A stretch of 48,632 nucleotides of DNA from Lentisphaerota bacterium. Lineage in GTDB: Bacteria > Verrucomicrobiota > Lentisphaeria > Victivallales > UBA1829. Made by a program: the position numbers and the translations under genes. The notes under the pieces are model-generated. The model searched no databases. It was given only the letters and a program-made list of their open reading frames with translations, and was not told where the DNA came from. Positions 42,724-48,632 of this stretch are shown here, in pieces (the first letter of the stretch is position 1; each line of letters starts with the position of its first letter). Location of the stretch: positions 1 to 48,632 of the forward strand of contig SUVR01000014.1 in assembly GCA_015061915.1 (NCBI GenBank), read 5' to 3'.

Positions 42724-43538
42724 TTTGCCGGCATCTTTTTCTGAAAATTCCGCGGAGAAAGCCCGGTTTGCGTGTGGAAGAACCGGGAGAAGACAAACGC
42801 ATTGCTGAAGCCCAGTTCTTCTGCTGTTTCTTTGATGGTTTTTCCGCTGGTGGAAAGTTTGGCGATCGCATGGCTGGTCAGGATCTTCGCCAGAAACTTA
42901 CCCGGAGGCAGCCCGAAATCACGCTTGAAACGCTTGACAAAGGCATTGCGGGAGAGATTGCACTGTGCTGCCATATCATCGATCCCGGTTTTTGCGGTGG
43001 CGGTGGTGTTCAGAAAATCCAGCAGCGCCGCATAACCTGGGGTCTTGAGCAGCTGCAGGATCATGCTGGAGTCTTCCTGCGTCACATATTCACTCAACTT
43101 GTTGTAACACAGTTCCCGGAAGAGGAGACACTGCACCAGTTCCGGCTCGCTGTTGATCGTGTGGATAATCCGGTTCCGGGCTGAATTATCCGTCATTGTG
43201 AGAAACGAATTACGCGGCTGGACCAGTGAGACGGATTGTCCGAGCGTGGCAGTGAAGTGAATGGACAGGTGGTGCATGGTATCGTTCAGATTGTGTGTGA
43301 TCTCACAAAACGGCGGGATCAGAAACCAGTCGCCCGGGTTGCAGTACGCCTTTTGGGTATCGTCGGCAAAATAACTCTTTCCATCCGATTCCAGCACAAA
43401 GATCAACCGGAAGTGGGGGTAGGAAAATTTCAGGTTCAGTGCGCGGATTCCGTAATAGATATTTACGACTCCGATCTCCATCTGTCGCAGAAGGGCATTC
43501 AAGCCGCTCTGCTTGAAATTTGTCATTGTTACTGCCAT
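42717..43538 (-). CDS. AraC-family transcriptional regulator
   Basis: 273 aa, GAGGAG upstream. N-terminal cupin-like sensing half (KAYCNPGDWFLIPPF turn near 85-100), C-terminal double helix-turn-helix (GIDDMAAQCNLSRNAFVKRF and KTIKETAEELGFSNAFVFSRFFHTQTGLSPRNFQ in outline). Divergent from the glycyl radical enzyme gene, with both promoters in a 193-bp gap, and tail-to-tail overlapping the GH28-like gene by 7 bp. It most likely controls one or both, plus itself. Confidence 0.93.
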   Translation of the reverse strand: MAVTMTNFKQSGLNALLRQMEIGVVNIYYGIRALNLKFSYPHFRLIFVLESDGKSYFADDTQKAYCNPGDWFLIPPFCEITHNLNDTMHHLSIHFTATLGQSVSLVQPRNSFLTMTDNSARNRIIHTINSEPELVQCLLFRELCYNKLSEYVTQEDSSMILQLLKTPGYAALLDFLNTTATAKTGIDDMAAQCNLSRNAFVKRFKRDFGLPPGKFLAKILTSHAIAKLSTSGKTIKETAEELGFSNAFVFSRFFHTQTGLSPRNFQKKMPANY

Positions 43539-43568
43539 TGATGATGATGCTCCTCAAGTTTATTCCGG

Positions 43569-43597
43569 AATATAAATGCAAAAATCCTGTCATGCAA
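43569..43597 (-). promoter_or_regulatory. Promoter of the second AraC gene
   Basis: On the minus strand TTGCAT (43592-43597), 17-bp spacer, TATATT (43569-43574). The 12-bp palindrome TATTCCGGAATA (43561-43572) overlaps the -10 box and could be an autoregulatory site. ATGCAA also repeats directly at 43576-43581 and 43592-43597. Confidence 0.68.
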
Positions 43598-43651
43598 GCC
43601 CTTCGGCAAAAAAATGATATTCCTTTGTGTAAAAATGTTGTATAAATATAG

Positions 43652-43679
43652 TTGCAGAAAGCAGGAACTGTATTATTTT
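43652..43679 (+). promoter_or_regulatory. Possible promoter of the glycyl radical enzyme gene
   Basis: TTGCAG (43652-43657), 16-bp spacer, TATTTT (43674-43679). A competing site (TTGTGT, 16 bp, TATAGT) lies just upstream around 43626-43653; sequence alone does not decide. Confidence 0.45.
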
Positions 43680-43731
43680 ATATGTCAGATCGTTTCATGT
43701 ATGTCAGCTAACAGGGAAACAGGTGGGCAGA

Positions 43732-45885
43732 ATGCTCCATTGTTCAACCGATAAAGAATATTTCAGACAGGATTTTCAGGACCCCGGTCTGCCGGAAACG
43801 GGGATCGCCGCAGATCTGCTTGCCGACTCTCTCCGGGATTTTCTGGCAGAAAAATCCTTTGCCACATCCCGGCAGGAGCATACAGCGGCATTTAACTGGC
43901 TGCTGGAAAAGATCCGGATCGGCGTTTCGCCGGATGACCTGTTTATCACACTCGGATTCTGGGGCAGAAAGCCTATTGAACAGGTCATCAGCATTGCCCG
44001 TTATCAGCGGCTTGAGAAAGAACAGTGCGCCGGAACACTGAAACTGAAAAATGATTTTATCTGCTCCGGTTTCGGCTGTTTCTTCCTGGATTATGCACAC
44101 AATGTGCCGGATTGGCAGAAACTTCTTTCACTGGGCTTTCCCGGTCTGCTGAAGCGGGCGGAAGAAGCGGAAAAAGCGTTTTATGCTGCGCATGGGGAGC
44201 AGGTCTCTGCCGATGAAAAAGAATTTTTTGAAGCAGTGAAAAGCGAATACACCCATGTGCTTGCCCTGCTGGACCGGATCATCACAACTGCGGAGAACGC
44301 CCGTTGTCAGCCCGCCACGATCCATGCATTGTGTTCTCTCCGGACCGGTGCCCCCGAAAATTTTTATGAAGCCATGCTGATGATCTGGCTGTACTATCAG
44401 CTTTCCGAGTACGGCGATTGCGTTCAGACCCGGTCCTTCGGCAATCTGGATGTTTTGTTGATCGACTATTACCGGCGTGATCTGGCGACAGGGACCTTTA
44501 CGGAAGAAGATATCCGGACCGTCGTGCGGAATTTTTATTCCAAAGTCAGTGCCATGAAATATTACTGGGGACATCCCTTTTATATGGGCGGCACGCAGAA
44601 AGACGGCTCCAGTGCCTTCAATGAACTTTCCGTTCTGCTGCTGGAAGAGTACGGCAAAATGGGGATCTATGATCCCAAGATCCAGATCAAGGTGGCGGAA
44701 AATACGCCGGAACACATCCTGAATCTGGCACTGAACCTGATCCGCAGCGGGAAGAACAGCATTGTTTTTGTGGGGGAACCGTGTATCCGGTCCACGATGC
44801 TCCGGCACGGTTATACAGAGGAAGATGCCCGGACCGCTGTTGTCAAGGGGTGTTACGAATACTGCCCCATCGGTTCTGCGGTGGAGACTGCTCCCTGCAT
44901 TGTCAGTTTACCTTCTGCCCTGATGCAGTGTCTGCGGAAAAATGCCGATTCTGCCACCTTTGAAGAACTGTTTGAGCGCTGTGTTGCGGACATCAAAACG
45001 ATCATTGACCAGGGTATGACTGTGGCGGATGATTTTGAACAATATCTGGACTGGGTCAACCCCGTTCCCCTCTTCTCCGGTACCTCGGAAACTGCACTTG
45101 CCCGGGGAATCGAAGTTTATGGCAAAGGCGCAAAGTACAACAATTCCAATGTCTGGTTCACCGGACCTGCCACCGCGGCGGACAGCCTCGCCATGGTGAA
45201 AAAATTTGTTTACGACCGGAAGGAGATTACCCTCCCGGATTTTCTGGATATTCTGGATAAGAACTGGGCGGGCGCTGAAAAGCTGCAGCGCAGGATCGTT
45301 CATGACCGGGACCGTTTCGGCAACAACAGTCCGTATGACGCCGCCGTTGCCGTTCCGTTTCTGGAACAACTGGCGGACCATGTCAACTTCCGTAAAAACA
45401 GCCGGGGCGGATTCTATACCACAGCGCTGCACAGTGCCACTTACTTTGTTTCTTTCGGCAGAGATTCCGGAGCAACCCCGGATGGACGCAGGGCAGGGGA
45501 GGAATTTACCAAGAATATCTCGCTGGCACAAGGGGGAAGTCTTTGTGGTGTAACAGCTATGATTTCCTCTGTGTTGAAGCTGGATTCCACAAAATTCATG
45601 GCGGATTTCCCGGTCGATGTGATGCTCCATCCCTCTGCTGTTGAGGGCGCAGAAGGGCTCGCTGCCATGCGGGAACTCCTGATGACCTACATCCGGAAGG
45701 GCGGACACGCCATACACTTCAACATCTTCAGCGCAAGTATGCTGGAAGAAGCACAGAAAGATCCGGAAAAGTACCGGGATCTGCAGGTGCGGGTCTGCGG
45801 CTGGAATGTCCTCTGGAACGATCTGGATCCGGAACGGCAGGAACAGTACCTCAAACAGGCACGCGCCAACGAAAATCTCTGTTGA
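43732..45885 (+). CDS. Glycyl radical enzyme (pyruvate formate-lyase family), substrate unknown
   Basis: 717 aa from ATG 43732 (AGGTGG 5 bp upstream; GTG 43723 would add three residues). The thiyl-radical motif is KGCYEY, with Cys374 and the general-base Glu376 in the C-x-E order of dehydratases/lyases such as glycerol dehydratase and choline lyase, rather than the Cys-Cys of pyruvate formate-lyase. The C-terminal glycyl-radical loop is VRVCGWNVLWNDL, with Gly690; typical enzymes read RV[AS]GY, so both neighbours of the Gly are unusual (Cys, Trp). Length is somewhat short for the class (~780-850). It is oxygen-sensitive, so it implies an anaerobic host, and needs a radical-SAM activase, which is not in the window. 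Likely regulated by the divergent AraC gene. Confidence 0.9.
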   Translation: MLHCSTDKEYFRQDFQDPGLPETGIAADLLADSLRDFLAEKSFATSRQEHTAAFNWLLEKIRIGVSPDDLFITLGFWGRKPIEQVISIARYQRLEKEQCAGTLKLKNDFICSGFGCFFLDYAHNVPDWQKLLSLGFPGLLKRAEEAEKAFYAAHGEQVSADEKEFFEAVKSEYTHVLALLDRIITTAENARCQPATIHALCSLRTGAPENFYEAMLMIWLYYQLSEYGDCVQTRSFGNLDVLLIDYYRRDLATGTFTEEDIRTVVRNFYSKVSAMKYYWGHPFYMGGTQKDGSSAFNELSVLLLEEYGKMGIYDPKIQIKVAENTPEHILNLALNLIRSGKNSIVFVGEPCIRSTMLRHGYTEEDARTAVVKGCYEYCPIGSAVETAPCIVSLPSALMQCLRKNADSATFEELFERCVADIKTIIDQGMTVADDFEQYLDWVNPVPLFSGTSETALARGIEVYGKGAKYNNSNVWFTGPATAADSLAMVKKFVYDRKEITLPDFLDILDKNWAGAEKLQRRIVHDRDRFGNNSPYDAAVAVPFLEQLADHVNFRKNSRGGFYTTALHSATYFVSFGRDSGATPDGRRAGEEFTKNISLAQGGSLCGVTAMISSVLKLDSTKFMADFPVDVMLHPSAVEGAEGLAAMRELLMTYIRKGGHAIHFNIFSASMLEEAQKDPEKYRDLQVRVCGWNVLWNDLDPERQEQYLKQARANENLC

Positions 45886-45895
45886 TTCCGGACCG

Positions 45896-45935
45896 GAAAA
45901 AGCGAAACACAACCGGTCAGGATTGCGCTTCGCTT
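45896..45935 (-). terminator. Rho-independent terminator of the M20 peptidase gene
   Basis: On the minus strand a 13-bp stem with two G·T pairs (AAGCGAAGCGCAA arm at 45923-45935, partner 45900-45912) and a 10-base loop leads into a short T-run (complement of 45896-45901). It lies about 37 bp after the stop at 45973. Confidence 0.65.
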
Positions 45936-45972
45936 CAAAGCGGAAAGTTTTTATGTAAGCTGCTTTATAATG

Positions 45973-47046
45973 TTACGAAAGCAGACGTGCGTATTCCAGC
46001 AACACTCCTGTCATCACATCAACAGTCGGCATCACCAGATATTCCTCTTTTCCGTGAACACCGCCGCCATTGACACCGATGATCCCGATGGGTACGTTCA
46101 GGGGCTTGAGATGCCGTGCATCCGTTGCGCCCATCATACGGGAATAGGTCACAGGGTAGTCCGGGGCTGCCGCTTCAAACGCCTTGCCGAGAAGCTGAAT
46201 CTCCGGCGCTTCCTGTTCCACCACCACCGGCTGACAGGTCTCCTCAATGATGACTTCCACGCCGGTCAATTCTTTCGCCATATTGACGATCCGTTCGTAG
46301 GCTTCATCCGTGGTGTAACGGATATTGAGGACCATTTCTGCTGTATCCGGGATGGCGTTTCCGGCTTCTCCGGCGGTCAGAATACAGGGGGTCATGGAGT
46401 CCTGCCAGGTGTTGTCCACATCCGGATTTTTCCAGGCGTTGCGGAGACGGGTGTAGCCATCCACCAGTTTGTCGATGGGATTATCCAGCAGCCAGGGAAC
46501 GGAGGCGTGACCGCCTTTGCCCGTCGCCCGGAGTTTCATGATGATGATGCCTTTCTGGGCGTAGGTGATGTTTCCGACACCGCCGCCATCGATCACCAGC
46601 GCTGCTTTCCGCGCACCGTAACCCCGTTCCACCATACCGGCAGTTGTCAAACCGCCGATTTCTTCGTCTGCGGGGAACATGGCGCCGATGGAATATTTGT
46701 CACCGGCTTCCAGCAGACACTGCACGATCGCCATAGCATTGCCCAGGCAGTCCAGAGCGCCGCGGCCGTACATGCGGTCACCTTCGATCCTCGGTTCAAA
46801 CTGTTCTTCGTATGCTGCGGGGACCACGTCCAGATGGGCGTTCAGAAGCAGATCCTGCACCTTTCCGGGGCGGGTGGAAGCAAAGACCACCACTCTGCCG
46901 TTGATCAGTTCTTCCGTGCAGTAAAGACCTTTCGCCTGAAGAAAAGCAAGAAGCGTTTTTTCGGATTTATTCACCGCTTCGATGTCGGCGCTGACTGCAC
47001 GGCAGCGGATCAGATCTTTGTAAAGTTCGAGTACTTCTGCATTCAT
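45973..47046 (-). CDS. M20-family peptidase/deacylase (ArgE/DapE-like)
   Basis: 357 aa, AAAGGA upstream. Zinc-site motifs are NAHLDVVPA (His71, Asp73), GRGALDCLGN (bridging Asp99) and FPADEEIGG (catalytic Glu128, ligand Glu129), with late TDARHLK residues. This is the carboxypeptidase/ArgE/DapE type, distinct from the AbgB-type protein at 40243. Likely removes an acyl group or an amino acid from a small peptide or N-acyl amino acid. Single gene with its own promoter and terminator. Confidence 0.92.
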   Translation of the reverse strand: MNAEVLELYKDLIRCRAVSADIEAVNKSEKTLLAFLQAKGLYCTEELINGRVVVFASTRPGKVQDLLLNAHLDVVPAAYEEQFEPRIEGDRMYGRGALDCLGNAMAIVQCLLEAGDKYSIGAMFPADEEIGGLTTAGMVERGYGARKAALVIDGGGVGNITYAQKGIIIMKLRATGKGGHASVPWLLDNPIDKLVDGYTRLRNAWKNPDVDNTWQDSMTPCILTAGEAGNAIPDTAEMVLNIRYTTDEAYERIVNMAKELTGVEVIIEETCQPVVVEQEAPEIQLLGKAFEAAAPDYPVTYSRMMGATDARHLKPLNVPIGIIGVNGGGVHGKEEYLVMPTVDVMTGVLLEYARLLS

Positions 47047-47084
47047 TTTTGTGGTCCTTTCCGATTGTTTTCAGTTGCTCCGGT

Positions 47085-47113
47085 AAGGTAGCAACAAATC
47101 CACCGTTTGTCAA
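47085..47113 (-). promoter_or_regulatory. Promoter of the M20 peptidase gene
   Basis: On the minus strand TTGACA (47108-47113), 17-bp spacer, TACCTT (47085-47090), 39 bp before the ATG at 47046. Confidence 0.72.
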
Positions 47114-47142
47114 GTTGAAGACGCAAAAAACACCGTCTTTTC

Positions 47143-48477
47143 TTACGGAAACGCGGCAATAAAATCATCAATCAGGGCATCCAGTTTTTTTCGGTCCTTG
47201 ATGACGCTCAACCAGCGTTCCGGGATGGCTGAATAGCCGTAATACGCCCCTGTGATCTGCCCGCAGACTGCACCGATGGAATCCGCATCTCCACCCAGAT
47301 TGACTGCTTCGATCAGCGCGTCTTCAAAATTTTCCGTTGTCTGGAACGCCCACAATGCCGCCTGCAGCGTGGATACTGCCCAGCCGGAATTGTTCACATC
47401 TTCCCGTCGAGTGTATTCCGACTGACAGGCGGTCCGGTTCCCTTGTAAATGATCCCGGCAGATCTTTGCCATCTGATCCAGTGTTTCCCGGACTTTTCTG
47501 CTGGCGTGTGTCAGATCGCTGATCTCATGAATGACCCGGTTGCTCCGATCGTTGCCGTTGAGCAGCAATGTGGGGGCAAACCGCATAAGTGAGCCATTCC
47601 CTTGAGAACTTTCTGCGCCGTTATGCCGCTCACCCCGTTTCAGACTGCGTATTCCCATCACAGTTGCACCCCCGACATCAAAAGCATAGGGGAGGCTGGA
47701 GCAGAAACCCTCATCATACCAGCGGATGAAGTTTTGTGCGATGTCTTCCAGATCATATCCCTGCTTTCGGACGGCGCTTTCCATAATACACAATGCCATG
47801 GCTCCGTCATCCGTCCAGTATCCGGGCGGTGTGTTAAAGTGTTTGCAGGCAATCATTTCTGTGATGCGTGGAAAGGAATCCATTTCCATGAACTGTACCG
47901 GTGAACCGAGACAATCCCCCACGATCAACCCCCACAGCATACCTTTGAGCCGGTCATTTTTTTCAATTTCTGTCATTATGATACCCCGTTTTTGTCCAGA
48001 CTGTTTCAGCATGGACGGTAAATTGCCCACAAAATCAAAATCTCCCTTCAAAACAACACAGGGAGAGGTAAATGGATCCAGTACGATTCCGCTGATTTCT
48101 TCTTTCCCCAGAGCCAGACGCATAGCATCGAAAAAATGCCGTTCCAACTTGCTGAAGCTGTTGCCATATTCTCCCATCTGCTCCATATTTGAGAACACCG
48201 GGAGGAAAAATTCGTCTCCGTTCCGCGGAACAGTTGGAACAAACTTCATATCCTGCTGAGGAGAAAAGGTATCGCCTTCTTTCTTACGGAGGATTGCCGC
48301 CGTGTCCGCTTCGCAGATCTGGATATTGCCCGGAATCCAGACGAAGCTGTCACGCAGACATCGCAAAACAGCCACATAATGATTTTCGCATGGTTTATTT
48401 TCCAGTTGCTGCACCAGCATCCGCAGAATATTTCCGTTTTCCAATTCTTCCGGATCGACTTTGCCTTCTTCTCTCAT
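47143..48477 (-). CDS. SseB-domain / ADP-ribosylglycohydrolase fusion
   Basis: 444 aa, AAGGAG before the ATG at 48477. Residues ~15-150 resemble the SseB N-terminal domain (LRMLVQQLE at the start, a V-P strand, then FFLPVFSNMEQM). Residues ~172-444 are an ADP-ribosylglycohydrolase of the DraG/ARH type: GLIVGDCLGSPVQF, TDDG (222-225), GNGSLMR (293-299) and GGDADS (395-400) supply the dinuclear Mg site. The enzyme would remove ADP-ribose from protein or nucleic acid, or open related N-glycosidic bonds. The SseB part is probably a protein-interaction module. All catalytic Asp are present. Divergent from the partial gene at 48591. Confidence 0.88.
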   Translation of the reverse strand: MREEGKVDPEELENGNILRMLVQQLENKPCENHYVAVLRCLRDSFVWIPGNIQICEADTAAILRKKEGDTFSPQQDMKFVPTVPRNGDEFFLPVFSNMEQMGEYGNSFSKLERHFFDAMRLALGKEEISGIVLDPFTSPCVVLKGDFDFVGNLPSMLKQSGQKRGIIMTEIEKNDRLKGMLWGLIVGDCLGSPVQFMEMDSFPRITEMIACKHFNTPPGYWTDDGAMALCIMESAVRKQGYDLEDIAQNFIRWYDEGFCSSLPYAFDVGGATVMGIRSLKRGERHNGAESSQGNGSLMRFAPTLLLNGNDRSNRVIHEISDLTHASRKVRETLDQMAKICRDHLQGNRTACQSEYTRREDVNNSGWAVSTLQAALWAFQTTENFEDALIEAVNLGGDADSIGAVCGQITGAYYGYSAIPERWLSVIKDRKKLDALIDDFIAAFP

Positions 48478-48590
48478 AAAAACTCCTTTCCGGTTGATTT
48501 ACTCATTAGAGGTAATTTCAAAATAAAAAATTAAAATTACTTGAAAAAAGTCAGCTGAAAGTTCATTTTACGCCAGACGAAAGGAGTAAC

Positions 48591-48632
48591 ATGAACAATC
48601 AACTGAATCATTACATTAGCATCGAACCGGAC
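48591..48632 (+). CDS. 5' end of a gene cut by the window end
   Basis: AAGGAG at 48581-48586 followed by ATG 48591 and 14 open codons (MNNQLNHYISIEPD) to the last base. A weak TTGAAA at 48541 may be its -35 box. Too short to identify. Confidence 0.6.
   Translation, partial: MNNQLNHYISIEPD

Noticed and set aside
45886-45972. A glycyl-radical activase gene next to the enzyme
   Set aside because: Looked for CxxxCxxC-type radical-SAM motifs in the flanking genes on both strands; none were found in the window.

Overview
This window looks like chromosomal DNA of a PVC-superphylum bacterium, most likely a gut or animal-associated member of Lentisphaerota (Victivallales-like). That is an inference from gene style only: large secreted lipoproteins, many uncharacterised glycan-active proteins each with its own AraC regulator or TIM-barrel isomerase, DUF4091-type proteins, a pilin-like lipoprotein of the DUF1559 style common in PVC bacteria, and mid-50s GC. 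No rRNA, tRNA, CRISPR array, transposase or replication origin was seen.

Layout. (1) Positions 1-4732 are an AT-rich island of foreign character: a large SIR2-type NADase-like protein followed 16 bp later by a BRO-N/Fic fusion. This is the best candidate for an uncharacterised defence module. (2) 4733-5137 is a gene-free junction with an (AGCA)n microsatellite, a perfect hairpin and a terminator. (3) 5138-7587 is a run of small membrane proteins (three TM2-type, one with a zinc ribbon, two with poly-Asn tracts) and a pilin-like lipoprotein, closed by a terminator. (4) 7686-9933 is a polar amino-acid ABC importer with a fused binding protein and permease. (5) 10038-14606 is an operon of a sugar isomerase-like protein and two glycosidase-like proteins. 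It converges on a minus-strand group at 14614-17989 (GH-like TIM barrel, SGNH esterase, Gfo/Idh oxidoreductase). (6) 18084-28482 is dominated by two very large lipoproteins on the minus strand: a 1392-aa protein built of about 160-aa repeats, and a 1463-aa multidomain protein with a glycosidase-like core. Between them lie a small membrane protein, a deacetylase-like protein and a palindrome-rich element with terminal inverted repeats. (7) 28582-32697 (minus) is a GtrB-like glycosyltransferase, a polytopic membrane protein and an MFS carrier. (8) 32822-36231 (minus) is an AraC regulator, a short membrane protein and a beta-helix protein whose promoter carries a 21-bp-phased direct repeat. (9) 36376-40061 (minus) is an operon of an alpha/alpha-toroid-like protein, a calcineurin-like phosphoesterase and a GNAT enzyme. 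(10) 40243-42723 (plus) is an M20 amidohydrolase plus a GH28-like protein, converging on a second AraC gene that is itself divergent from a glycyl radical enzyme. (11) 45973-48477 (minus) is an M20 peptidase and an SseB/ADP-ribosylglycohydrolase fusion. A gene starting at 48591 runs off the end.

How the genes work together: most of regions 5-10 fits breakdown of complex glycans and use of the released sugars (esterase, deacetylase, glycosidases, beta-helix enzymes, isomerase, dehydrogenase, transporter, anaerobic glycyl radical chemistry) under local AraC control. No substrate can be read from sequence alone. Fifteen promoter-like sites share one layout (TTGnnn, 16-17 bp, TAnnnT-like, often TATATT), which helped fix several gene starts. 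Functional names are family-level assignments made by eye from motifs; no database search was run.
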